From Drosophila pseudoobscura (Eukaryota > Arthropoda > Insecta > Diptera > Drosophilidae), in assembly GCF_009870125.1 (NCBI RefSeq), contig NC_046681.1, positions 11,669,001 through 11,733,000 on the forward strand: a stretch of 64,000 bases of DNA. Reading direction: 5' to 3'. The position numbers and the translations under genes were made by a program. Under the pieces are notes generated by a model. It saw only the letters and a list, made by a program, of their open reading frames with translations. It was not told the DNA's origin and did not search any database. Of this stretch, positions 1 through 13,394 are shown piece by piece (within the stretch, counting starts at the first letter, position 1; every line of letters starts with the position of its first letter).

Positions 1-1579
1 GATACGCGGTAATCCATTCGCGAAACCATTGTCAAACTGTAGTTATAGAAACTGCCGAGTTTCAATGAATGTGGTGGTATTATTATCTTTTCCTCTGTGG
101 GATATCCCATTTCAGGATTATTGATTGAGGGTTTGTGTGCTTAGATAGTATTTATAATGCACTCACTAGTACTCATGTCTTGACGACAGTACTTATTTTT
201 CGGATCATCTACGCTGACACAGCCCCAAATGAATATCCTGGAATTATCTTCTGTTCGTTTCCTCGATCTGTCTCGACTTCTACTGGCATCCATCACAATC
301 TCACGCTCGACATTGACCATACGATTCATGTTACCCCGGATTCTCGGTTCCACTAGAGGTGCGAGCATTCGTACGTAACACTAAATGGGATCTCAGATCA
401 CAATTTTGTATCGATCATCTCTCTGTAAATCTTTACATACCCTTGCCACACAATTCACGCCATTTATAATTGCATTTACTCGCAACATAAACACAAATTT
501 TCCGAGCATTGGATTGTATTTATATTTAATCTTATACGGTGGTAGCCTGAGCGTCAGGCCTTTGGTGACACCCGCATGACCAATCAATTCTGGGTGTAGT
601 AGCTAGATTATAGTATGAATATTAATATAAAGAACAAATATTCATTACGTGTCTCTCTTATATCATAAAAGTTCCAATCCACATGATCGTATTCAAAACT
701 CTCGCATTCGTCTCCTAACTCGGCAGAGAATTGCAAATGACTCCGGGGTGAGACTTCTATAGGTTCATTGGGATCCTTGCAGAAAGGCAGATTAAACATC
801 GGGTCACAACTCATGGCTTTTGGGAATATTATTTTGATATCACGTCGTGCCTTGCGTGCCAAATTTTTTTTTCGATTATTGAAGGCCGTAATGAGGATAT
901 AAACGTAACGCTGATGAGAGTTGAAGTAACTGGCATGGGTTTGATAGTAGTAGCCACTTCTGTACGGCAGCCTGGTAACACGAATGCCATACTTTCTCAA
1001 TATCCAAGGCAATTTATTGGTGTAACGCCAAGGATTTGGCTTACCGTTGGGCACAGTCACTATCTCATCGATCAGATAATCATTCGTGTCGGCCGTCAAG
1101 GTCATTATAAATTTTTCATCGCCCAGGCTGGGCATCATGACGATAATGTGATAAAGTCTGCCATAAATCGGATGACGATTGAATTCCATGTGAGGTTCAA
1201 GGGGATACGTAATATTTCTACGTTTCCCTTGCCGTTTCCTCCTCCTGGAGAATGCTTTTTGGTTTTCCCGATAATCAAGGCTTTCATTGTTGGCAGGATC
1301 CCAAAGTCTTTTGATTCTTTGCTCTTCATTATGAAATGGATTTCGCTTTGCAGGAAATGTCTTCATGTTATTCTGGACCTCGTTACTCCAATTCAAAAAG
1401 TTACGATATCTTTCGGGTATTTTTTGTATTTGCATGAAGCTGTGTGCCGATTGATTGGAGGTTGGTTCAATGTTATCCCCTTCAAGGTCCCATTGGCTTC
1501 CCTCATTTTGGGCACTACCATGATACATAAACCACATCATCGATATCGATGTCATCATGAGGCACAGATAGTATTGCAT
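1..1579 (-). CDS. Polycystin-1-like gene, second tandem copy, 5' part only
   Basis: Probable membrane receptor or scaffold of the polycystin-1 family; only the N-terminal part is inside the window. I read four exons on the minus strand: 1579-649, 589-441, 380-167 and 139-1, the last running off the left edge. Donors (GTAATG, GTATGT, GTGAGT) and acceptors (CAG, TAG, AAG) keep the reading phase throughout. Exon lengths 931, 149 and 214 nt are identical to those of the complete copy at 2305-7698. The protein starts MQYYLCLMM, has a signal-peptide-like hydrophobic start, a basic KRQGKRR segment near residue 115, and enters the REJ-like region in exon 4. No break is visible in the part seen. The start is the first ATG that both copies share. 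The fly gene name is not known to me. Confidence 0.82.
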
Positions 1580-2304
1580 AGTACAAACTTCTCTAAAAAT
1601 TTATCAATACTTGGAATCCATATTTGTGTAGACATTTGTTTTTGTCATATTTTTCCAGTTGACTCAAGAGGCAATGCGAATGGGAAGCACCGGTCCAAAG
1701 GCCAAAAAAGCATACATGTGCACTTCAAATACTAGTCCAGAAAGGAGAAATGGTCTGGTACAGCTGGTAATTTACACATCCCCACAATTATCATCAAGAG
1801 AGCAACAAAGAACAAGACTTAACCCAGAGCTCCAATCATTTTTCCCACTCCAATTACCATTTTCATTTGCATTTACAAAATCCATTTAAATCAAATGAAA
1901 TTATGTCAAAAAACACAGACACGGCAAGCAGGAAATGGTGTGCTGCATTTTTATAAGCCGCCGAAAACAACGGTAAGTATTCGACAACAAACAAACATAC
2001 TTTATTTACTATAAACTTTACACATGGCATGGCATAGTTCTTCTCTGCGTTTCTATGGGTTGTTTCCTAAAAGTATGCAATCAAAAGTGCGTTTATCTGG
2101 TAATAATAGGACTCAAACGCCAGGTGTTTAAAGGGCAAACATTTTTTTGTGTGTGAGTGTGTTTGCGTTCTTGCTTTTCGGATTCTGGGTAAGGTAATGG
2201 TAATTATCCATGGAAAAATCCATTAGCCGTATACCGGGAACAGAGGAATACCCAAAACAGGTTCCATTTTCTCTTTTATTCCCATTCCTTTAGAATTTTC
2301 CATT
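1580..2304. promoter_or_regulatory. Spacer between the two polycystin-like copies, with duplicated upstream sequence
   Basis: This 725-bp spacer lies between the stop codon of the complete copy and the ATG of the left copy. From 1580 to about 2100 it matches the sequence upstream of the complete copy (7699-8160, then 8425-8460), including a shared TTTATTTACTATAAACTTT block near 2000 and 8125 and a shared CCTAAAAGTATGCAATCAAA block near 2067 and 8428. The promoter was therefore duplicated with the gene. A TATAAG-like box is at about 1952. No other gene was seen in it. Confidence 0.6.
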
Positions 2305-5300
2305 TCAATGCCGTCGCCAGAGACAACGCATGATCGCAAACTCAAAGAACAAAAGCACACTGATTCCAATAACAACAGAATATGCCCCTAGGATGAGAAC
2401 TTCCTTCAGTTTTAGACTAGTCTTTTCATCTTTGAGGGACTCCTCGATGACCGGCTCAAACGGAGAGGCTCCAAAGTAGAGACTGACCAGGAGAATCGTT
2501 AGACTGACATTACAAATCCAAACGCAGGAGCGTTCAAAGCTTGTCATCGCAAAGAGGGTATTGCGGCTTAGCCAGGGCCCCGTCATGGGGTTGATAAAAA
2601 ACCAATTGATGAAACGCTCCTCGAAACTGTTCCGGAAACGTCTCGTCCAGGACTTCACGGGCCTTGCTCTTGCCGAGTGTGTGAAGTAGGGGGAATGAAT
2701 GAAGGGCGTGTGCCCCTCCTCGATCCATCTCTCGACAATAAAAAGTTGCTCCATATCATTCTCCAATTGGGCAATAGACACCGTCCGGCAATACCAGCTC
2801 GGATACCGTCCATTCCGTTCGATGCCAAGGGCCAGACGGGTGGGTATTTGCACGCTATCGCCAGGCATGCTTATTTTATTGATACTATTCCGTACGAGAC
2901 GTGGTCGCATCGGATCCTGTGATATCATGTACGAGGACTGTCTGCCATTGTTCGATTTAAAGTAGAATTTGATGTTGGAAGTGGTTCCAGCGAACTCATG
3001 ACCGCCAGTTTTGATCAGTACAAGTATTGCCTTTTCCGGATTAAACGTCATGTCCTTCTTGAACCGTACATGCTTCTTCTGGCACTGCTGGATAGGCCGA
3101 CGCACCAGGTCGCCCATACGACTGATATACGTAAAAAGTACCACCAAAAGCAGTAGGAGTAGCATCGCAAATAAGGCAAACATATACCAATTTGTCTCCA
3201 GTATGGGAAAGACTAACACCGTAATATGTCGTTCGGCAGCAACGGGAAATATGCGCGCGGCTTGCGATCCGAGGATATCGCAGGTGCATTCGACAAAAAT
3301 GCCATCCCTATTTTCTAATTTTGTGGTGCAATATTCTGAACTCCAACCGGGGTTCAACGAGCGATTCAACCAAAAGTTGCACTGATATGACTCAAGGAGA
3401 ATCGAATAATTGAGACCATTTTTAATTGATTTCTGCAGAATGAGGATGTGGAAGAATACATAGATATTAGTTATCGCAAATATAAATTTCAAGGATATGA
3501 GATAAATAAAAAAAAACACATCAAACTTAAAAATAAATAAATTAAAAACTAAGAATAAATGTAATGAAATAAAATTTTAAAAAACTATCGGACAAAAAAC
3601 TTTCTTAATAAAATAAAATATGTATAAATAAACCTTAGCATATGTACATACATATATAAAAAATTTAAATTAAAAAAAAAATAATTATGTACGAAAAAAT
3701 ATAAATAATCAATAAAGTAAACGAGGGGGAAAGTTGTGTGTTGCTGCGGGGACCGCAACTCTACATTTATACCCGATACTTAGTCAGTATGGCTCTCTTC
3801 CGGCAGACGCCGATAATATAGAACGACACGACAAAGAGTGCGTGCGAGAGAGACAGAAAATCAGTCTGAGAGAGTCGTCGGGCGCTGCGTATCCCTGATA
3901 GGGACGGACAGACGCACATACAGACTCGGTCGTCTCGGCTATTGATGCTGATCAAGAATAAATATATATGTGTTTTTTGGGTGTTAGACATACCCACTTT
4001 CAATAAAACTCTAGGATACCTCTATACTTTCCGAGTTCCGGGTATCAAAATTAAAAAATCAACAAAAAGTAAACTAAATTAAATTTTAAAAATTAAAGTA
4101 ATCTATCGAAAAAATAAAAAGTATCCGAAATCTCAATTTGGTTCAAAATAGGAATGAAATCGATTAAGATCAGTAAAAAACAAACCTCTGTTTTTTTGAG
4201 CTTTTCCTACCTTTACTGGACTCCTCCTTGACGACTCGTCATGTCTATTATCATTTTGATCATCTTTGAGCTTATGCTCTCTACTGAGTACACCCACATA
4301 GGCAATGGAAGTGCCTGGGCAGTTGTTCGTCATCCAAATTCGTTTCCCTTTCATATTTGGCGTTATGTGGCAAGCGCTTTCTCTGATTTCGTGCATTTTT
4401 GGTTTTTTGTGCATAGATATAAAAATAAGTGTGTCCTCTGTAACAAGAACGATGCGCACAGCCAACACACTTTTCGATCTCAAGGGTATCTTATAAACGT
4501 GTATGTGAGAGTGGCTCTCGATGGTGCTGTTGGCCATCCATTTGACGAACTCTGGATTCGCACTGAATTTGGAAATGTTCATGTAATAATTCAACGGATT
4601 TTTAAGCGGTAAACGCGCCCCCATAGGGTAGTTCTTTTTGGGACTGTAGGCATGAACAATGAGTACATTAGTCTCCGATGGCAATGGCTCCGGATACCAC
4701 CAGTACATGTTGTGAACGTTCTGCTGCGATATGATCTGAAAGAGCACTGCGGGATCAGCCAGTAGGTCCCGTAGCTCCTCAAGGAGCTCCGCCGAGATGT
4801 GAACATGGAACAAATCATCAACGGTATTTACAGTTAAATTTTCGATAGGTTCTGTTACCTCTGTTACATTCATTTGATAGGAAATGCCGCCCTGGAACAT
4901 TGACAGAGCACTATCGTAGGGATGATGTCGCTTGGTGCCGAGAACACCCAGATAGTATACACATTTGTACAGATACCATGTTTCGAATAGCCACCAATTT
5001 ATGCGCTTCAGGGTGACCGGATCCACATCCATCTCAAACTTCCTCTCTGCACCCAAACTCTGACCCATGTTACAATTTTCATCATGGGTCTTGCACTGCG
5101 CCGGTGGATGCTTTTCAGTTGGCATGGCCAGTGTGGACACGAAAAAGAAGTGGTGCTCGGTGAGCGCGTTGTACGCTGCCCGATGTAGCCATTCGATGTC
5201 TTGGATTATCTGCTCGAACACCACGCTCATTCGAGTAAATATTTGAGCAACCATGGCTGCTTCTTTATAGTCCATGGGCATCAAACGTTCAATAACTTCA

Positions 5301-7698
5301 CAGGCCAACACTGAGAGCTGTTCGAGCTGTGCACCCGTTATTATGGTTCCCCTGTCTAAGTATTCGTAGATCTCTGTGCCCTCGGCAGATGTTTCAATCT
5401 TCTGAATAGACACCAGTGTCTTAACGTAGGCCTTGTTCCATCTACCACGCGACAGCAAGTACGGCACCTCACTTATATAGTTCTGCAGATCCGAAAGATG
5501 CTTAAGCGTATTGTTTGCGTTGTATTCACCTATTCTTTTGGTTTTAAGCACTGTGACCTTAAGATCTACATCGATGCACATGTCAAGGTAATCGCATATC
5601 GATACATGTAACTCGTTGGTGGACGGTAGAGTCAATTTGAACAGTGGGTAGGGTACATTCGAGTCGATGACTTTCATTGCAACTGTATACCTAAATTGTA
5701 ATGGTGGATACTTCGTTTCGAAGTGTACGCAGGGCACGTAAAAGTATGTATGGGCCTCTATTCCTTTTTGTGGGAATATCGTGCATTCTCCATTCTGTGG
5801 TCCATCGTTTCGTATCAATAAGAAATGTGCCTCTCCGGAGACACCATTCCTTAGCACGATCTCCAGTCGTATCTTTAGCTTCGGCTCAGTATGCCGTGCT
5901 ACAAGATTTCTAGATCTTGACTCTATTTTTGGCTGTCCCCCTGGCACTGTCACATACCATCTATAGAAATAAACCTCTGAATCACAATCGGCACATTCAC
6001 CCGAAAAGTGGAAGCTGTCGATAGGGGCATACGTTTTCATATAGCAATTTCGATGGCAACGTATGTTTGGCGTGATTGTACGTTGCTTGACAACTTCCAG
6101 CATTTGATATTCCGTGGCATAGACTCGGAAATCCATTCGCGAATACAATGTTAAACTGTAGTTATAGAATTTGCCCGGTTTCAGTGCATTTGGTGGTATT
6201 TTTATCTTTTCCTCTGTGGAGTATCCCATTTCAGGATTTTTGATTGAGAGTTTGTGTGCTTAAATAGTATTCGTAACGTACTCACTAGTACTCATTTTTG
6301 GACGGCAGTACTTATTATTAGGATCATCTACGCTGACACAGCTCCAAAGGAATTTCCTGGAATAATCTTCTGTCCGTGCCCTCGATCTGTCTCTACTTTC
6401 TCTGCCATCCATCACAATCTCACGTGCTGAATTGGCCCGTCGAAAAATGTTGCCCCGGATTCTTGGTTCCACTTGAAGTGCGACCATTCGTACATAACAC
6501 TAAATGTGAAATCAGATAATCATTTGTGATCGATCATCTGTACGTAACTATTTACTTACCCTTGCCACACAATTCACGCCGTTTATAATCGCATTTACAC
6601 GCAAGAGAAATAGAAAACGTACCAAACGTGGATTGTATTTAAATTTGATCTTATATGGTGGTATCTTGAGCACAAGGCCCTTGGTTATACCCGCATGACC
6701 AATCAGATCTGTGTGTGGTATATAGATATTAGCATGAAAATTAATATTAAGAACAAAAATTGATTACGATTCTCGCTCATATCGTAAAAATTCCAATCCA
6801 CATGATCGTATTCAAAACTGTCGCATTCGTCTCCTAATTCGGCAAAGAATTGCAAGTGACTCCGGGGTGAGACATCTATGGGTTCATCGGGATTCTTGCA
6901 GAAGGGAAGATTCAACATCGGGTCACAACTCATGGATTTTGGAAATATTACTTTGATACCAAGTCGTGCTTTGCGTGCCAAATGTTTTTTTCGATTCTTA
7001 AAAGCCCTAGTCATGATGTACACGTAACGCTGATGGGAGTTGAAGTAAGTTGCACGCGTGTGATAGTAGTAGCCACTTCTGTACGGCAGCCTGGTAACAC
7101 GAATGCCATACATTCTCAATATCGATGGCAATTTTTTGGTGTAACGCCAAGGATTTGGCTTACCGTTGGGCACAGTCACTATCTCATCGATCAGATAATC
7201 ATTCGTATCGGCCGCCAAGGTCAAAACAAATTTTTCAGTGCCTAGGCTGGGCATCATGACGACAATGTGATAAAGTCTGCCATAAATCGGATGACGATTG
7301 AATACCATATGATTTTCTAGGGGATACGTAATATCTTTACGTTTTCCTTGCCGTTTCATCCTCCTGGAGTATGCTTTTTGGTTTTCCCGATAATTAAGGC
7401 TTTCATTGTAAGCAGGATCCCAAAGTGTTTTGATTCGTTGCTCTTCATTATAAAATTGATTTCTCGTTTCAGGAAATGTCTTTATGTAATTCTGGACTTT
7501 GTTACTCCAATTCAAAAAGTTACGATATCTTTCGGGTATTTTTTGTATTTGTATGGAGATGTGTGCCGATTGATTGGAGGTTGGTTCAATGTTATCCCCT
7601 TCAAGGTCCCATTGGCTTCCCTCATTTTGGGCACTACCATGATACATAAACCACATCATCGATATCGATGTCATCATGAAGCACAGGAGTCTTTGCAT
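2305..7698 (-). CDS. Polycystin-1-like protein (REJ, GPS, PLAT, three membrane segments)
   Basis: Five exons on the minus strand: 7698-6768, 6708-6560, 6499-6286, 6258-4211 and 3432-2305. All phases agree and give about 1489 residues. Exon 4 (about residues 432-1114) carries the receptor-for-egg-jelly-like region. Exon 5 starts with a GPS-type segment (about 1141-1172, CTC core), then a membrane helix (about 1195-1216), a PLAT/LH2 domain (about 1248-1365, TGG..AGT and a Trp-rich end), and two more helices before the stop. Human polycystin-1 has 11 membrane spans and over 4000 residues, so this is a short form lacking the channel-like C-terminus. In the GPS core the His-Leu-Thr/Ser cleavage triplet reads Ile-Leu-Gly, so self-cleavage is doubtful. 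ATG 7698 is preferred because the left copy starts at the same place; the upstream in-frame codon at 7716 is TTG. Intron 4 (778 bp) holds an inserted repeat. Confidence 0.85.
3735..4052. repeat. Dispersed repeat inserted in intron 4 of the polycystin-like gene
   Basis: A GC-richer block sits in otherwise AT-rich intron sequence. It begins near TTGCTGCGGGGACCGCAACT, contains ATACCCGATACTTAGTCAG and a GAGAGAGACAG stretch, and ends near TTCCGGGTATCAAAA. The CCCGATAC and GGGTATC ends are partly complementary. Its composition and intron position look like a short non-autonomous mobile element. I cannot name the family with confidence. A GGGTATC-ended block near 44915-45060 may be related. Confidence 0.5.
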
Positions 7699-8460
7699 TA
7701 TACAAACTTCTCTCAAAATTTATAAATACTTGTTCCATATTTGTTTTTGTAATACATTTCCATTTGACTCAAGAGGCAATGGGAATGTGAAGAGCAGGTG
7801 ATCAAAGAGCCAAACAAAAAATAAAAGCTAAAATTGCAATTCAAATACGAGTCCAGAAAGGAACAAAAGCCTGGCACAGCTGGTAATTTATTGACCACAC
7901 AACAGCAAACAAAAGGACACATCCCCACAATTATCAACGAGTGAGCAATACGGAAAACGACTTAACGCAGAGCTCCAATTTTCATTTCCATTCGCATTTA
8001 CAAAATCCATTTAAATCAAATGAAATTAAGTCAAAACACACAGACACGGCAAGCAGCAAATTGAGTGCTGAATTTTTATAAACCACCAAAGACACCGACA
8101 AGTATTCGACAATAGACAATCATACTTTATTTACTATAAACTTTGCTCATGGCATGGCATAGTTCTTCTCTCTGTTCTGCGTTCCTTTAGATGGGTGATA
8201 TGGGAGGCAAAAATTTCTTAAATTGTTCGAACAAATGAGAATGGAATGGTAGTAAATAGGAGTAAGAAAAAGCCAAGGCGACAAACCATTTACAGGCCAG
8301 AGCGCACTTCGCATAAAAAACAGTGAGGAATGAGTAAGAAAAAACATATAGAAGATATGTGTGTCTTTTCGACTGCTGAGAAAATACTCTTTCCGGAAAT
8401 ACATAGGTCTGCCAACAGCCTACGCGTCCTAAAAGTATGCAATCAAAAACACGGTTATTA
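7699..8460. promoter_or_regulatory. Upstream region of the complete polycystin-like copy
   Basis: 7699-8165 and 8425-8460 match the region upstream of the left copy. The stretch 8166-8424 has no counterpart there, so it is either an insertion here or a deletion in the other copy. It sits between two blocks that are adjacent in the left copy. No open frame in it looks like a gene. Confidence 0.5.
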
Positions 8461-9056
8461 GAAGTCCGTGTGCTCAAATAGCAAAAAACGACCCGTTTTA
8501 TTCTTTCGGACTATAATAATGATCCGATCGCTGCCAGATTCTACAATCGAATAGGTATGATTTTTCTGCCTTTACGTTTTTTTTTTATATATACCAAATT
8601 GGAGTTGAAAATAGTTCAGCTTTAAGTACAAAATTTTATATTTCTTCTTCTAACGGAGCTATCTATTAGATAAACCCTTCAAATAGAGTATCAAAAAACT
8701 TTAACAGTAAAGCGGAAAAAAAAACAAAAGAATGAAGCATTTTACGATTTGGCATGTGTGGGGAGGACCAACTGTGAGACTGTGAAGTCTACTGGGGTCT
8801 GATGAACGTTCTGTGTGGATGGGGAGTGAAGCAGAGGACCGCCAAGTTCAGCACTTTGGCTGCGCGTCAAGTGCTTTTCATTTTCCGAGCACGTCGCCGC
8901 GTCATAAAACAAAAACGCATGAAGCGCAACGGCCAACGGTTGGGAGGGACACACATACATACACACACACATGGTGATGGCGGGGCACGTTTAGCATATA
9001 TATTTTCACACTTGCAATCATACTTTAAGCAAAAGAGACCCCACATACCCCCCACT

Positions 9057-9138
9057 CTAGAGATGGTAACCGTTGGGCTAAAAAGTACTCTTTGGATAAG
9101 TCAAGCTCTTTCAGTAGTGTTCTTTTTACCATCTCTAG
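9057..9138. repeat. Perfect 13-bp inverted repeat around a 56-bp loop
   Basis: CTAGAGATGGTAA at 9057-9069 is the exact reverse complement of 9126-9138. The total span of 82 bp would fit either a tiny inverted-repeat element or a hairpin RNA. The inner part pairs poorly, so a microRNA precursor is unlikely. Confidence 0.5.
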
Positions 9139-12100
9139 TACAGAGATACAGAGAAGATAGTATCTCTCACTTAAGACAAGGATAACAACGTGGGGGTGTC
9201 ACAGGTTGAGACTTTCCCCATAAAAGTGCGTCGGTAGTGTCACCCAAAACTTTTGCTTTCTTTACTTTTGCTTTTTTGTACTTTTTGTTGTCCTCTTTGT
9301 GGACTGCCTGTGATGTTAATAATTTGAAGAGGAATTTGAAGGCGGCGGTCCTTTATTTTGTGCTATTTTTTATGGCACTCACTCTGTCTGCGGTTTTTGG
9401 TTTTCGCTTTAATTAAAATGTCATAGACCCCTCCGAGAACGAGTATCATAATTAAGTTTTACTTATATTATGGATAGATAAATGAATATTAATGCCCTGT
9501 TGTTTAATAGATGTCAGTGTTTCAGTCTCTGTTTTTCCTCTGGCCTGACATTTTATTAACTGAATCGACTTAATACTTTCATTTCGTGTTTGAGAAGGGT
9601 TGAGATGAAGGCTGAAGGCTGTAGAGATGTGACATTAAAAGGATTTGACGCGCGCGAGATGTACCATAATTTCTCACTGACACTAATGACAGATAGAATT
9701 CTGGTGTACATTAAATATTCCAAACTGAGAAATAGTTCCCGACACACACCATCAGCATCAGCATCTTTATCGTTATCAAAGTTCAAAAGTTCAAAGCACT
9801 CTAATGCCACCATCATCATCATCAGTATTATTATCATTGAATGCTTAATGGTTCTGAAAAGCAGCGTAAAACCGTTCTGCAATCCTTTTTCCCCATTCAA
9901 TTTCCATTCCATCCATCACTTGATGGGGAAACTCTTTGTACTCGCCTCCAACTTTCAGTTGTGGGGGGGTTGGGCGACTGCTGGTGCCTTCTGCTTGGGT
10001 TCTGGGGCTTTTGGTTGTGGGCCTCCGAGGTGACGTCTGTTTTGGCCATGCTGGCAACTTTGCGTGCGGTTTGTCTTTGGCCCAAACTTCTGACCCTGCG
10101 CCCTTTAATGATCCATGCCGCAAATGAATTGCAGTCCAGTTGCAAGTCCAATTGCTGCACTTGATTTGCGGTGCCACTTAATGGTTAACAATTATCTCTG
10201 CCTGACATTTGAGTGTGGTTCCCCAGAGGTACCGGCGACATGGAGGAGCCATGTGCTAACTCCCTGGATACTGCAGTTGACACTAAGTGTGTGTGTTCAA
10301 AATACATACATCCTACATATTGATCAAATTATTTGATTAAAGAACTTTAAGTATGGGAAAGTTAGGTTATAGTTGAAAGGCAATGTTTATATTAGGAATA
10401 AAAATTGTGTTATAGATTCTATGGGTAGATAGAGAAGCAATCGGCATCGTCATGCACACGATATGTATTTTGTTGTCGCCCTTTTTAGTCGTTTTTTTCT
10501 TTTCTATCTTTCGCTGTGAGTGTCGGACGAGCATCAATCATGCACACGACATGTAATTTTTATGTATTCTTAGAGTTGTTTTCTTCTTCATTCTACGTTC
10601 TTCATTCGCTTGAGCGTCCTTGACCCCTTGAAGCTTTAAATAAGTGATTCGCTCTCTTTAAAACTTTTCTTTTAGTGCAGTGGAAACACTGTTTTACTCT
10701 TCTTTCGTTTCTTTTAGATCTTTACTATAGTTTTCAGCAAAACTTAGTTGATTTCAAGCCACTACTCGTATAAGTGATTGATAGGGAGTAAACCCTTTTA
10801 GATTTATCAATGACTTTGGCCTCCCCCCGCTTCCCGGCAACCCGCAACTAAACCGCCAAAATGTGTCAGCGGCAATTACGGGGGCATCCGACACCAGCCA
10901 CCTAGCCACCCTCTCAACATCTCCAGCGCCTCAGGCACACAATATCAATTATCGGGCTTCAAGTGTCGCTCAAGTGTCACGTCAAACACCAACACGAAAT
11001 ACGAACAAAGAGCATCGGCAGCAGCATCTAGAGCACACACATGACAATACAGTTTCCGTTTTGGTAAAAACGGGTTGCCAGCATTCACCCCACCCCCACC
11101 CCCTTTCAGATGCTCTGCTATGTATATCTTTCTCCAATGCTTTTGACTTTGATTGATTACAAAAGCAATTGAGCGTAACCCCTCAGCTCTATATAGAAAA
11201 AAAAGGAAAAGAAAATTAACATAAATAAAAACGAAAATGGAACGAATTTTCATTGACAGCAAATGGGGGAAAATGGAAAATGGTAGCGCAATTAGGTAGT
11301 CAACCCCTCAATGGGTTAATGAGCAATGGCACTCCCCCTGGATTTTTCGTGGGCAAATCGCTTGCGGGGAAGAACTCAGATTTTTCCCAAAAGCCTGCTC
11401 TCTATTAATTAGCACAAAGGAAAGAGGATTGGATTGGCCGCGAAAGGTTAATGAAAATAAAATTTCAATTACTTTTAATTGAGAAATTAATCAACAAAAG
11501 GTCCGACAGGCGTTGATTGATTAAAGGCACACTCTAGCTCCTGCACAGCAGGAAGGAAAATATTTTAGTACACCTAATTAATGGGGTTAATGCAATTATG
11601 GGAACTTTAGGAGCCAGCCCAAAGTGTTCATTTCTTTCCCCCTGCTTTCGAATAAAAACCAATGTTAAGGCACTTGGAAGACGGCGGAGGATACGAGGGA
11701 AGTGCCATATATGTATGTACATGCACGTGTAAAATGGTCATTTAATGTGTGCTGCTTTTGCTGCTGTTTGCCTTTTGCTTTACTTTTAATTACCAACTGG
11801 AATTACACGGCCAAAACGGGCAGACAAAAGCGGAACAGCTGTTTGGCTTGTACTCTGGCCAATGGACACAGAAGGAAGCAGAAGCATCTTCCCAGAGAGG
11901 CAACCACAAAACTCGACTTGCAGCCCATCGTTTGCTGCACATTTCATTACAATGCCATTGTATTCAAATCCTATTATAAAGCGTACAACATGCAGGAGCT
12001 GCAGGAGCTGCAGGAGGGGCACAGAGATTGGGGTATGGCAGTGGGTGCACAAGAACTTCATGTTTGCAGCACGTTTCCACTTTCGCACTTGGTAAACATA

Positions 12101-12639
12101 AGTTTCCCCCCCACACACACACACACACACACACAGAGTGTGGGAGGAGGAGGAGGAGCTAACGGCTGCCGTCTGCAACACTCCATAAAATAATTACCAA
12201 CACCAATGCAGAAAATGTGAGCAGAGGAGCCGCTCTAGTCTTACCATATCTCGGAATAGTTGGCCAGAAACGATGGCCGGAAAGGGTACACCAGGCGAGG
12301 TGCAGGAAACCGGAAGACGGGCATTACAATTGCCGTGCAACGAGAGCGGCACGGAAGGGAAATTGAAAGAGAACAAGAGGCACAGGCAGGGAGTCAAGGG
12401 GAAAGGAAAGCGCAAGAGTGAGAGAGAGTTGGCAACGGGAACAACAGTCAGACGACCACAAGGCAAACAGAGGGAGAGAGAGCCATAAAATGAGAGCATA
12501 CGATGGTTCTTAACCCATTAGTGGCACGGGCAAAATTTAATTGGAGTTCATATGCACATTTCCATGGAATTCAAGCGATAGTTGTAGAAGCAAAAAAATA
12601 TCAGAATTTATCGAAATTTGCAGAATCGTAGGTCTAGCG

Positions 12640-12835
12640 TAGGCTTGGCGTAGGTTTGCAACGAACGTGTTCGAAGTTCGCAACGAACATGTTCGAAGTT
12701 CGAATCACTCTGGGGTTTGATCGTTTGAACACATCGAACCGCCAAACACCTCAATGGAATGTTGGCTCGAACATGCTGGATCTTCTTAGTGATGGGAATA
12801 TTTGTTCTCAAATGTCTCCTGGCAGCAAAGGGTTA
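12640..12835. repeat. TCGAAC-rich dispersed repeat, copy 1
   Basis: It contains several near-palindromic GAACATGTTCGAAGTTCG words and the string ATCGAACCGCCAAAC. Related copies lie at about 20800-21000, 22265-22430, 23800-23890, 33705-33830 and 44940-45030, sharing TCGAACCGGCAAAC, GAACATGTTTGATC or TTCGATCATAC words. Edges are not sharp. Confidence 0.5.
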
Positions 12836-13394
12836 AGCCACATTCACACGGCAAACATCAGGTTTAATTGCACCAAATATAGGTATGTATATAAAAATGT
12901 TCAATTAACGCTCTTCTAAATAAATTAAGCCACGAAATTAATGATATTTGAACAAAAAGCTGGAAATGAAATTTATACATTCAATTTTTAATTTACTTGA
13001 AAGGATAACTCTATGTATTTAAGTAATTAAATTTCCAGTGGGAACACGGACAAAATTTACGTTTGTATGTATGTGCAGGGGATAGAGGTAAAAAGAGAAA
13101 GAAAGTGCGAAAGAGAGAGAGAGAGAGACAGTTCTGGTGCGATCATTGAGTAATGCAAGCTTACTTTTAAATGTAAATCTACTTTGTGAGAGAGTAATTT
13201 TTGTGTATCATAAATTTCATTTCTCTAGTAGCCCTACATTTAATGTCAGTCGCTCGTTACCGTTTCTATAGAAATTCAAAACCATATTGCCTAGTATTTC
13301 GATAATTATTTAATGCTTTAGCCCACATCTTTGCTGCAATTCAAATATACTGGACATATTGAAGCCTCAAGATCTGGTGATTGCTGTACGTACA

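Larger units (their letters stand above)
8461..13394. other. Gene-free stretch with microsatellites and short repeats
   Basis: No coding region is supported here. The open frames are short, overlap on both strands and lack codon-like structure. Visible content: a CA run at 8950-8970 and another at about 12113-12136; a 13-bp perfect inverted repeat at 9057-9138; a CATGCACACGA(C/T)ATGTA motif twice near 10452 and 10540; a repeated GCAGGAGCT run near 11993-12015; a TCGAAC-rich dispersed repeat at about 12640-12835; and a GA-rich stretch at 13085-13130, the kind of sequence GAGA factor binds. Parts with even base composition (about 10800-11500) could be conserved noncoding DNA, but that needs an alignment. 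Confidence 0.5.

Noticed and set aside
608-1735. 273-codon plus frame antisense to the polycystin-like exon
   Set aside because: Shadow of a conserved coding exon; the minus strand has matching splice sites in both copies.
7699-7716. Upstream start for the complete polycystin-like gene
   Set aside because: The codon at 7716 is TTG, and the other copy starts at the position matching ATG 7698.
9057-9138. MicroRNA precursor
   Set aside because: Only the outer 13 bp pair; the inner arms do not.
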